A stretch of DNA of 64,000 nucleotides, from assembly GCA_023432225.1 (NCBI GenBank), contig JAEYUW010000024.1:124001-188000 (forward strand), in the 5' to 3' direction. The position numbers were made by a program, and so were the translations under genes. Below the pieces are notes generated by a model, which was not told the DNA's origin, did no database searches, and saw nothing but the letters and a program-made list of their open reading frames with translations. This DNA is from Verrucomicrobiota bacterium (GTDB lineage: Bacteria; Verrucomicrobiota; Verrucomicrobiia; Opitutales; Opitutaceae). This document shows, piece by piece, positions 15,195 through 22,751 of the stretch. Each line of letters opens with the position of its first letter. Positions within the stretch are counted from its first letter, which is position 1.

Positions 15195-17999
15195 ATGAAC
15201 CTAGAAGCCTCTCGTTTGGTCCGGGCCGCGCTTTTATTCGCGCTGCCGGTATTTGCTTTCGCGCAGACGGCGCCGCAGGCGCCCGCGGACAAAGAAGATT
15301 CGAAGAAAATTCCCGTCGAAGCCGCGAAGCCGGCCGAGTCCGAATCCGACGCAGTGCGACTCGAGCAATTCGAAGTCACCGGCACGCGCATCCGCACGCT
15401 CGGCCAGGAGCAAGGTGCGATTCCGGTCTTCGCCGTCCCTCAAATCGAGCTCGAGCGGCGCGGTGTCACGCGCCTCGCCGACATCCGTTGGGCGATCCCG
15501 CAGCTCGGCGGCGCAGTGGGCTTCAACGACAACATGCAGAACAGCGGCACGTCGCGCGCGCAGACCGTCGGCACCTCCTTCAATCTCCGCGGCGTCGGCG
15601 GCAACTCCACGCTCGTCCTCATCGACGGCCGCCGCATCCCGCACACCGGTCAGGAAGCGCCGGGCGGCGCGGGTGGACGCGAAGATTTCTCGGTCGACGG
15701 CATTCCGGTCTCGGCGATCGAGCGCATCGAAGTGCTCCCCCAGGGCGCCGGTGCGATCTACGGATCCGAGGCCATCGCGGGCGTCGTGAACGTGATCCTG
15801 AAGAAAAACTATCGCGGTGCCGACCTGCGCGTGACCTACGACAACACGTTCGACACCGACGTCGCGCAGACGACCGTCAGCCTCACGGCCGGTGCGCGTT
15901 ACGGTAAGCTCAGCACGTTCGTCACGCTCTCCGGCGAGAGCCAGAATGCGATGAAGGCTTCCGACCGCTGGTGGACGCGCACCTATGACGACCGCGTCTT
16001 CGGCAGCACGAGCACCAACTTCCTCTACAATCCCGCGCCGGGCGCCGGCACGCTTTCCACGCAGTGGTGGCACTACACCGCCAGCACGCCGGCGATCACC
16101 GGCCTGAGCACGCACGTCGTCGCGCTGCCTTCCGGTTCGGTCGGCACGACGGCCGCCAACGCCGCCTACAGCACCACGGTTCCGTCCACGCCTTACGATG
16201 CCGCGCCCTACGCCTACTCGATCGATGCGAGCACGCGCCTCAGCGCCGTCGTGAAGGGCGATTACCAATTCGCGACGTGGGCCAACGTCTACCTCGAGGC
16301 CCGCGCGAGCAAGTTCCGCAACGACTACATCGGCACGCCCGTCACGCTCACCCAGCAGCTACCTGCCGGCTATCCCGGCAACCCGTTCAACCAGGCGCTT
16401 TACCTGCAAAAAGTATTCTACGATCTGCCGCTCCCGCGCACGATCTCGGCGCAGGAAAACCAAGGCCTCGTGCTCGGTATTCGCGGCGATTTCCTCCAGG
16501 ATTGGCGCTATGACGCCAGCGCGTCCTTTGCGCGCAACATCGTGTCCGACGACGCGCTCAGCGGCTCGTCCTTCAACTCCGGCCTGCTCAGCGCCGCGAT
16601 GGCCAGCGCGAACAAACCGATCCTCGCCTACGACAGTTCGCGCGGCGTCAATCCCAACGGCGCCGGCGTGCTCGAGGCGCTGATGCCGTTCCACGACCAC
16701 AAGGACACTTCCGACACCACCCAATACAGCGTCATGGCCGACGGTCCCGTGTGGGAAAGCTGGGCGGGAGCCTGGCACGTTGCCGTGGGCATCGAGGCCA
16801 CCGAGGAAAAGGTGAAATTCTGGCGCGAGCAAAACGCCTCCACGCCCACCTACGTGCTGACCAAGCCGTTCAGCCGCGAACTCACCGCCGCCTTCGGCGA
16901 AGTCAGCCTGCCGCTGCTGTCCGACAAGCAAGGCATCCCGTTCGTCGATCGCCTCGAAGTCGGCGCGGCCTATCGCGCCACCGACTACTCTGACATCGGC
17001 GAGGCCCAGTCGCCGACTTACCGCGCTTTCTATCGGCCGCTGAAGTGGCTCTCGCTGCGCGCCTCGCGTTCCGAGGGCTTCAAGCCCGTGCGCCTCTACG
17101 ATCTGCTCGCGCCGGTGACGACGTTCCCCACCACCATCGGCGCGACCAACACGACGGTCGATCCCGCCCGTGGCAACACGCTCATTCCGCGCACCGCTTA
17201 CACCTACAAGAGCGGCGGCAATCCTTCGCTGAATCCCGAGGACTCCGTTTCGCGCAACGCGGGCATCGTGATCGACGTCCCCGGCGAGTGGTTCAAGGGC
17301 CTGTCGTTCTCCGCCGACTATTACGAGATGAGCTTCACCGAGCGCTCCGGCTCCACGAATCTGCAGACGCTGCTGCGCTACTTCCCGGAACGCGTCTTCC
17401 GCAATCCGCTCACGCCGGCCGACCAGGCGCTTGGCTACACGGGCGGCACGATCATCACCGCGGCCGACGGCGGCATCGGTTGGGACGCCAGCAACATCAA
17501 CCTCGCGGGCGTGAAAACCAAGGGTTGGGATTTCCGCGCGACCTACGATCGCACGTTTGATTTCGGCCGACTCACGATCAACGCGGCGATGTCCGATCCC
17601 AACGTCACCTGGACCCAATCCACCCCCGCGGCCGCGCCGAGTGCCTCCTTTGGCCATCAACCGCGCAAGCTCAGTGGCTCCGTCTTCTGGGGCAAGGGAC
17701 CGTGGGATGCGGGCGTGTCGGTCGACCATCAGGCCACTTATTACATCAACGGGCTCACGAGCACGCCGTATCCCGAACTCACCACGGTCAATCCGCAGGT
17801 TTCCTACAACTTCGGCGCGGTGGATCGCTACAGCGCCAGCTCGAAGATCTGGTGGGAGCGCGCGCTGAGCGGCACGAAGATCACCGTGACGATCATGAAC
17901 GCGCTGAACGAGGAGCCCGAGATCATCAACGGCAGCCCGCGCTTCGCCGGCGATCCGCGCCTGCGCCGCTACATCCTCACGCTCGCGAAGAAATTCTAA
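15195..17999 (+). CDS. TonB-dependent outer-membrane receptor
   Basis: The 934-residue protein has a signal peptide (MNLEASRLVRAALLFALPVF, cut after FAQ) and a short Pro/Ala/Glu-rich spacer. Next comes a TonB-box-like EQFEVTGTRIR and a plug domain (VTRLADIRWAIPQLGG and GTSFNLRGVGGNSTLVLIDG, then GAGAIYGSEAIAGVVNVILK). A 22-strand-type barrel follows, ending with the aromatic terminus LTLAKKF. It should import a large or scarce nutrient across the outer membrane, powered by TonB. The substrate is unknown; the downstream thioredoxin-like gene gives no clear hint. It heads the operon that ends in two HTH genes. No strong Shine-Dalgarno site is seen. Confidence 0.95.
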   Translation: MNLEASRLVRAALLFALPVFAFAQTAPQAPADKEDSKKIPVEAAKPAESESDAVRLEQFEVTGTRIRTLGQEQGAIPVFAVPQIELERRGVTRLADIRWAIPQLGGAVGFNDNMQNSGTSRAQTVGTSFNLRGVGGNSTLVLIDGRRIPHTGQEAPGGAGGREDFSVDGIPVSAIERIEVLPQGAGAIYGSEAIAGVVNVILKKNYRGADLRVTYDNTFDTDVAQTTVSLTAGARYGKLSTFVTLSGESQNAMKASDRWWTRTYDDRVFGSTSTNFLYNPAPGAGTLSTQWWHYTASTPAITGLSTHVVALPSGSVGTTAANAAYSTTVPSTPYDAAPYAYSIDASTRLSAVVKGDYQFATWANVYLEARASKFRNDYIGTPVTLTQQLPAGYPGNPFNQALYLQKVFYDLPLPRTISAQENQGLVLGIRGDFLQDWRYDASASFARNIVSDDALSGSSFNSGLLSAAMASANKPILAYDSSRGVNPNGAGVLEALMPFHDHKDTSDTTQYSVMADGPVWESWAGAWHVAVGIEATEEKVKFWREQNASTPTYVLTKPFSRELTAAFGEVSLPLLSDKQGIPFVDRLEVGAAYRATDYSDIGEAQSPTYRAFYRPLKWLSLRASRSEGFKPVRLYDLLAPVTTFPTTIGATNTTVDPARGNTLIPRTAYTYKSGGNPSLNPEDSVSRNAGIVIDVPGEWFKGLSFSADYYEMSFTERSGSTNLQTLLRYFPERVFRNPLTPADQALGYTGGTIITAADGGIGWDASNINLAGVKTKGWDFRATYDRTFDFGRLTINAAMSDPNVTWTQSTPAAAPSASFGHQPRKLSGSVFWGKGPWDAGVSVDHQATYYINGLTSTPYPELTTVNPQVSYNFGAVDRYSASSKIWWERALSGTKITVTIMNALNEEPEIINGSPRFAGDPRLRRYILTLAKKF

Positions 18000-18036
18000 T
18001 TAGCCAGCGGCTCCTTGAGTCGCGAACAACCTCCCT

Positions 18037-18065
18037 GGGCCAGTCACAGACTGGCCCTACTTTTC
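18037..18065 (+). terminator. REP-like hairpin with T-tract inside the operon (attenuator-like)
   Basis: GGGCCAGTC-ACA-GACTGGCCC forms a 9-bp perfect stem followed by TACTTTTCCTTT. The element carries the CTAC foot of the REP-like family, but its T-rich tail would also let it act as a partial terminator. It lies between the TonB receptor stop and the TlpA-like start and could lower expression of the downstream genes. Confidence 0.6.
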
Positions 18066-18071
18066 CTTTCT

Positions 18072-19322
18072 ATGCGCTTCCTCCTTCCTGCTCTCGTGCT
18101 TTGCACCGTCGCGGTGGCCGACGTTCCTTCCGCCCAGAAATCTCCTGCCGCGCCAGCCGCTCCGGCGACAGCGGCGGCCGCGCCCGCCGAAAAATCCGCG
18201 GCCGATCGAGCGCAGGAGGCGCTGTGGCAAATCTGGCGCGAGGAGGCGCCGGCCGGCCTTGAGCGCAAAGATCCCGCGTTTTGGGAATTTCAGGACAAGC
18301 AGATGCGCGCGTTTGCGACGGCGGCGCGCGATTTCGCGGCCAAATTTCCGGACGACCCGCGGCGCTGGGATGGACTCATCCAGTCGAGTTTCACGCGCCC
18401 GTGGTTTCTCACGGGTTTCAAGCCGGAGTTCGCCACCGCACCGGGCGAGCGCAACCTGATCGTCGATCAGGCGGCGCGCGATGTGTTCCGCGCCGAGCAG
18501 GCGAGGTTCCTCACGGCGGCGATCGAGCACCCGGAGGCGACCACGCGCCAGCGCGGCGGGGCGTTCTTCGCGTTGCTCGCCGATGCGCGCGGAGCGGCGG
18601 CGAGTCGCGGCGCGACGTTCGACATCGAGGTGTATCGTCCACTCGTCGAGCGCGTCCTCGCGACCATGCCCGATGAGCGCGCGATGCCGGTGATCGAGCA
18701 ATTCGCCGGCGCGCTGCGCCAGAAATCTGCCGAGAGCGCCGACGCGTTCGAAGCCTCGCTCCAATCGAACCCGAAGATCGCCGCGGCGCTCGCCGAGGTG
18801 GCCGCGAAGCGGAAGGAGGCCGCGGCGCAGGAAGCCGAGGCGGCCAAGGCGCGCGCTGCCGGCGTGGGCGAAATGCATTTCACTGCCGCGGACGGCCGCG
18901 AGGTGGACCTGAAAAAGCTCCGTGGCAAAGTCGTGCTCGTGGATTTCTGGGCGACGTGGTGCGGACCGTGCATCGCGGAGTTGCCGAACGTGAAGAAGGT
19001 TTACGCCGCGTATCACGACCAGGGCTTCGAGATCGTCGGCATTACGCTCGAAAATCCGAATACGCGTCCGACTGACAAACCGGAGCAGGTCGCGACGAAG
19101 CTCGAAGCGGCCAAAAAGAAGATGCTCGATTTCGCGGCGAAGAACGAGATGCCGTGGCCGCAGTATTTCGACGGCAAGTGGTGGAAGAACGATTACGCGG
19201 CGAAGTTCGGCATCAGTGCCATCCCGGCGATGTTCCTGCTCGATAAGGACGGCAAGATCGCCGCGACCGACGCGCGCGGCGAGAAACTCGAAGCCGAGGT
19301 GAAGCGCCTGCTCGGGCTCTGA
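18072..19322 (+). CDS. TlpA-like exported thioredoxin-fold protein
   Basis: The product is 416 residues from the ATG at 18072. It has a signal peptide (MRFLLPALVLCTVAVADVPS), then an Ala-rich segment and a helical region of about 230 residues. The C-terminal thioredoxin domain starts near residue 275 and contains KLRGKVVLVDFWATWCGPC, i.e. the redox motif WCGPC. ISAIPAMFLLDKDGKIAATD is the cis-Pro region. It probably acts as a periplasmic thiol oxidoreductase. The long helical N-terminal half is typical of similar proteins in Bacteroidetes and Verrucomicrobia. Only one base separates its stop from the next gene, so they are co-translated. Confidence 0.92.
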   Translation: MRFLLPALVLCTVAVADVPSAQKSPAAPAAPATAAAAPAEKSAADRAQEALWQIWREEAPAGLERKDPAFWEFQDKQMRAFATAARDFAAKFPDDPRRWDGLIQSSFTRPWFLTGFKPEFATAPGERNLIVDQAARDVFRAEQARFLTAAIEHPEATTRQRGGAFFALLADARGAAASRGATFDIEVYRPLVERVLATMPDERAMPVIEQFAGALRQKSAESADAFEASLQSNPKIAAALAEVAAKRKEAAAQEAEAAKARAAGVGEMHFTAADGREVDLKKLRGKVVLVDFWATWCGPCIAELPNVKKVYAAYHDQGFEIVGITLENPNTRPTDKPEQVATKLEAAKKKMLDFAAKNEMPWPQYFDGKWWKNDYAAKFGISAIPAMFLLDKDGKIAATDARGEKLEAEVKRLLGL

Positions 19323-19323
19323 G

Positions 19324-19575
19324 ATGGTCGCGGAACGCTATTGCCTGTTGCCGGAGCCGGTGACGAACCGGCATCACCTATTCCCGGCGGAGCCGCGCGT
19401 GCTGCTCACCGAGGCGGAGTGTCGCGTGCTCGAATTGCTCGCCGCCGGCTACAGCAACAAGGAGATCGCCGCGATGCTCGGCAAAGCGGAGGCGACGGTG
19501 AAGAACCAGGTTGCCTCCATCCTGCACAAGCTCGGCCAGCCGACGCGCGCGCGGTTGATCGCGGCGCTGCGTTGA
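19324..19575 (+). CDS. Free-standing LuxR/GerE DNA-binding protein (first of a pair)
   Basis: The protein is only 83 residues. After about 25 residues it is entirely a GerE helix-turn-helix: LTEAECRVLELLAAGYSNKE, IAAMLGKAEATVKNQVASIL, then HKLGQPTRARLIAAL. It has no receiver, PAS or ligand domain. The ATG lies one base past the stop of the TlpA-like gene, and the next HTH gene begins two bases after its own stop, so the three genes look translationally coupled. The likely role is DNA binding as a dimer, possibly with its partner. The alternative, that it is a broken regulator tail, is less likely because a second intact copy follows. Confidence 0.85.
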   Translation: MVAERYCLLPEPVTNRHHLFPAEPRVLLTEAECRVLELLAAGYSNKEIAAMLGKAEATVKNQVASILHKLGQPTRARLIAALR

Positions 19576-19577
19576 CC

Positions 19578-19793
19578 ATGCGGCACTCCGAGCACGAGAG
19601 CGGGGGCGGCGTCGTGAAGCTCACGCCGGCGGAAGCGGAAGTGGTGGCACAAGTCGTGCGCGGGCTCACGAACAAGGAAGTCGCGCGCGCGCTGCGGAAG
19701 TCGGAGCTCACGGTGAAAAACCAGCTCGCGTCCGTGTATCGGAAGCTCGGGCTGAAGCGTCGGCTGCAACTCATCGCGCAGTTTCGCGCGTGA
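19578..19793 (+). CDS. Free-standing LuxR/GerE DNA-binding protein (second of a pair)
   Basis: This 71-residue protein starts at ATG 19578 (MRHSEHESGGGVVKLTPAEA). It consists of a GerE helix-turn-helix only: AEVVAQVVRGLTNKEVARAL, then RKSELTVKNQLASVYRKLG. It resembles its upstream neighbour (NKE, TVKNQ-AS--KLG in both) and the HTH of the LuxR protein at 13865, suggesting duplication. It is the last gene of the TonB/TlpA operon. A REP-like palindrome follows. The DNA targets are unknown; autoregulation of the divergent promoter at 15.1 kb is a reasonable guess. Confidence 0.82.
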   Translation: MRHSEHESGGGVVKLTPAEAEVVAQVVRGLTNKEVARALRKSELTVKNQLASVYRKLGLKRRLQLIAQFRA

Positions 19794-19854
19794 CTTGTCG
19801 CGGCGGTCCAGTCCGCCCAGTTCACCGCGTGAATGGTGTGAGACTCGAGGCGTG

Positions 19855-19915
19855 GTGGCGGAACGCGTTCGCGCGGTGTTGTTCGCACGAGCGAAAAACT
19901 CACGTTTTCCGCTAC
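19855..19915. repeat. BIME-like element, GCGGAA/GTGA class
   Basis: A 61-base element begins GTGGCGGAACGCG and ends CTCACGTTTTCCGCTAC. The right half read backwards is GTAG, then a stem, a GTGA loop and a return stem ending TTTCGC. It has the same length as the copy at 33396-33456 and differs from it at only about ten bases, all in the left half and centre. Confidence 0.8.
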
Positions 19916-19958
19916 ACAGAGTCCGGCGAGGCCACGGGGGCGATTCAGCGCCCGCGCG

Positions 19959-20327
19959 TCACGTTTTCAGCGCGGCGTCGACGACTTTCTTGAGATCAGT
20001 CAGCTGGAACGGCTTCGCGAGCACGGCGGTGGCGCCGAATTTTTCCGCCATGTGCAGGTAAAGCTTGGGATCGTGCGCGAGGCCGCCGGACATGGCGATG
20101 ATGCGGGCCTTGGGGAACTCGCGCCGTAGATCGCGGATGGTGTCGAGGCCTTCCTTTTCCGGCATCACGATATCGGTGATGACCAGTTCCGCCGGTTGGG
20201 CGTGAAACATATTGAGGCCTTCGATGCCGTTGGTGGCCTGCCGGACCTGATGTCCCGCCTGCTCGAGCGCACTCGCGAGCACATCGCGGAACATATCGTC
20301 GTCGTCGATGATGAGAATGTCGGCCAT
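19959..20327 (-). CDS. Single-domain response regulator (CheY-like)
   Basis: The 122-residue protein starts at ATG 20327 (MADILIIDDDDMFRDVLASA). It consists of one receiver domain: an acidic pocket IDDDD, phosphoacceptor Asp in LVITDIVMPEKEG, Ser/Thr in IIAMSGG and Lys in VLAKPFQ. There is no output domain, so it must act through another protein or as a phosphate shuttle. It is 66 bp downstream of the hybrid kinase gene on the same strand and is the last gene of the phosphorelay cluster. Confidence 0.92.
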   Translation of the reverse strand: MADILIIDDDDMFRDVLASALEQAGHQVRQATNGIEGLNMFHAQPAELVITDIVMPEKEGLDTIRDLRREFPKARIIAMSGGLAHDPKLYLHMAEKFGATAVLAKPFQLTDLKKVVDAALKT

Positions 20328-20393
20328 CCGGGCGCCAATCAATCGGGACACTTGTGCTTTAGCAAGAACGACGCGCGATTCGGTGCGCGCAGC

Positions 20394-22298
20394 TCACGAG
20401 CCGGCGCGGTGGAGCAGCGCGTGCACCTGGCGCAACAGTGCGTCATGGCTAAAGGGTTTGATCAGGAAGCCGTCCCCGATCTCGTCGCCGGTGGCCGCGC
20501 CGCTGTTGAGGCCGCTCATGACGAGCACCGCGACACGGGGGAGGCGATGGCGGAGGAGGCTCACGATTTCGCTGCCTCCGAGCTGGGGCATGATCATGTC
20601 GGTGATGACGAGCCGCAGGTCCGCGGTGAACGCGGGGTCATCCAGCCACCGGTGCGCGGCGGCGCCATTCTCGGCGGTGGCGACCCGGTAACCGTGTTGG
20701 CGGAGCGCGGCCTCGACGAGTAGGCGGACCTCGGGTTCGTCGTCGATCACGAGCACGCTTTCGCCGGCGCCGCGAGGGACGGCCGTGTCCAAACTCTCGG
20801 GCGTCGGCGCGGCTTCGGTCTGCTCGGCGGGAAGGTAGAGGGTGAATGTCGTGCCCTGGCCAAGCACTGAGTCGACCGTGCTGAAGCCGTTATGTCGGGC
20901 CACGATGCCGCGGACGGTGGAGAGGCCGAGACCGGTGCCGCGTCCGATTTCCTTGGTGGTGAAAAACGGTTCCCAGATGCGGGGCAGCACGTCGGGGGCG
21001 ATGCCCGTGCCGGTGTCGCCGACCTCGATGCTGAGGTAGCGCCCGGGCTGCGACCCGGGAAACCGGGCAGCGGCCGTGGCGTCGACTTCGCGGTTTTGGA
21101 GGCGCAAGGTGAGCGCGCCGCCCTGCGGCATGGCGTCGCGCGCATTCACGCAGAGGTTGAGCAGCACTTGGTGAATTTGCGTGACGTTGGCGCGCACGGG
21201 CCAGCTGTCGCTCGGGATGTCCTGGGTGAGCCGGATGTTCCGCGGGAAAGTTTCCTCGACCATGGCGGTGATGTCGCGCGCCACGTGCTTGAGCTGGACG
21301 GTGCGCAGCTCGTCGCCGCCGCCTTGGGCGAAGGAGAGAATCTGCTTCACCAATGCGGCGCCGCGCGCGGCGCTTTGTTCGAGCGTGTCGAGCAGGCGCT
21401 GGTGGTGTGGGGCCGCTTCGGCACGGAGCAACTGCGAAACCATCAGCATTGGCGTCAGGATGTTGTTGAAATCATGGGCGATACCGGCGGCGAGCAGGCC
21501 GAGGTTTTCCATGCGCTGAGCCCGGAGAAATTGTTCCTGCAGGCGGCGTGTTTCGGTGATGTCGCGACCAATGCCGACGAGTTCGAAAGTGCCGTCGGGG
21601 GCCGAGCCGCGGTTCACCGTGAACTCCACGTCGGCGACGCCGCGGGCGGTGCGGAGGCGGAGAGCGAAGACGCCGGGATCGACTCCGGCGAGAATCTCAT
21701 TGAAGCGGTGTTTGGCCCGCTCGATGTCGTTCGGATCGACGAGGCGGATGAAGTGCTGGCCGATCCATTCCGCCGCCGGCCAGCCGGTGATGGTGTGAAA
21801 GGCGGGGTTGAGGGTCGTGATGATGCCGTCGGCGGAGAGCGAAAAAATCGCATCGCGCGCTTCCTCGATGAAACGTTGATAGCGGGCGTGAGCCGACTGG
21901 AGCGAGTGCTCCGTCTCCTTCAGGCGCCGGCGTTCGCGGGCATCGAGCACGGCCCGACGCAGCGCGGTGGGCAGGCGGCGGTAGCGGTCCTTGATGATGT
22001 AGTCGGCGGCGCCGGCGCGCACGGCGGCGATCGCCTGATCTTCACCAATGCTGCCGGAGAAAAACAGAAACGGCACCGACGGTGCGTGCTGTTGCGAGAG
22101 CGCGAGCGCTTCCAGTCCGTCGAAACCGGGGATGGTGTAATCCGACAGGACAACATCGATGTCGCAGCGGCCCAAACAAGCCACGAATTCCGAGCGGGTG
22201 CTCACGTGCACGAGCTCGAACTCGGGGCACTCGGTGCCGAGCAAAACGGAGACCAGTTCCTGGTCGTTGGGGTCGTCTTCCAAGTGGAGAATTTTCAT
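20394..22298 (-). CDS. Hybrid sensor: REC-PAS-histidine kinase-REC
   Basis: Domains in order of the 634-residue protein: an N-terminal receiver (MKILHLEDDPNDQELVSVLL; Asp in VVLSDYTIPGFDG; Lys in YIIKDR), a PAS domain (about 130-255, AIFSLSADGIITTLNPAFH), a HisKA domain with the H-box LAAGIAHDFNNILTPML, an ATPase domain (N-box LLNLCVNARDAMP; G-boxes VGDTGTGI and GRGTGLGLS), and a C-terminal receiver (VLVIDDEPEVRLLV; Asp in LVITDMIMP; Lys in FLIKPFS). There is no membrane segment, so it is cytoplasmic. The layout suggests a relay in which the neighbouring CheY-like proteins supply or receive phosphate. Its start lies 9 bp after the upstream regulator's stop. Confidence 0.93.
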   Translation of the reverse strand: MKILHLEDDPNDQELVSVLLGTECPEFELVHVSTRSEFVACLGRCDIDVVLSDYTIPGFDGLEALALSQQHAPSVPFLFFSGSIGEDQAIAAVRAGAADYIIKDRYRRLPTALRRAVLDARERRRLKETEHSLQSAHARYQRFIEEARDAIFSLSADGIITTLNPAFHTITGWPAAEWIGQHFIRLVDPNDIERAKHRFNEILAGVDPGVFALRLRTARGVADVEFTVNRGSAPDGTFELVGIGRDITETRRLQEQFLRAQRMENLGLLAAGIAHDFNNILTPMLMVSQLLRAEAAPHHQRLLDTLEQSAARGAALVKQILSFAQGGGDELRTVQLKHVARDITAMVEETFPRNIRLTQDIPSDSWPVRANVTQIHQVLLNLCVNARDAMPQGGALTLRLQNREVDATAAARFPGSQPGRYLSIEVGDTGTGIAPDVLPRIWEPFFTTKEIGRGTGLGLSTVRGIVARHNGFSTVDSVLGQGTTFTLYLPAEQTEAAPTPESLDTAVPRGAGESVLVIDDEPEVRLLVEAALRQHGYRVATAENGAAAHRWLDDPAFTADLRLVITDMIMPQLGGSEIVSLLRHRLPRVAVLVMSGLNSGAATGDEIGDGFLIKPFSHDALLRQVHALLHRAGS

Positions 22299-22307
22299 GC
22301 GACCTCC

Positions 22308-22751
22308 TCAGGAAACGCACTCCGCGCATTCGTTGACGGTGCCCCAGAACCAGCCGAGCTGGCCGACGGTCGCGATGAATTCGCGAAAATCCATTGGCTT
22401 GACGACAAACGCGTTGGTGCCGGCGTCGTAGCTGGCGGCCACGTCGCTCTCCTGGCGCGAGGAGGTGAGCACGACGATGGGTAAATGTCGCCAGGTCGGA
22501 TCCGCGCGCAGGGCGCGCAAAACGGCGAAGCCGTCGACGCGCGGCATTTTGAGATCGAGGAGCAGAACTGCGGGAGGCTGCGCGCCGCCGTTGGCCGCGG
22601 CGGCACGGGCGCGCAGGCAGGCCAGCGCCTCGGCTCCGTCCTGGGCGACGATGATCTCGTTGGTGACCTTCATCGCGCGCAACGCGGTCGTCATCAGCTC
22701 GACGTCGGCAGTGTTGTCATCGGCGATCAGGATGGGGCGGAGCGTTTTCAT
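22308..22751 (-). CDS. Response regulator, Rcp1-like single receiver
   Basis: The 147-residue protein starts MKTLRPILIADDNTADVELM at 22751. It carries the phosphoacceptor Asp in VLLLDLKMPRVDG, Thr/Ser in IVVLTSS and Lys in VVKPMDF. The longer alpha4-beta5 region and the W-rich end (QLGWFWGTVNECAECVS) are typical of Rcp1-type regulators that pair with phytochrome-like or PAS-containing kinases. Its ATG overlaps the TGA of the upstream kinase (4-base ATGA overlap), so the two are coupled and are the likely cognate pair. Confidence 0.92.
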   Translation of the reverse strand: MKTLRPILIADDNTADVELMTTALRAMKVTNEIIVAQDGAEALACLRARAAAANGGAQPPAVLLLDLKMPRVDGFAVLRALRADPTWRHLPIVVLTSSRQESDVAASYDAGTNAFVVKPMDFREFIATVGQLGWFWGTVNECAECVS

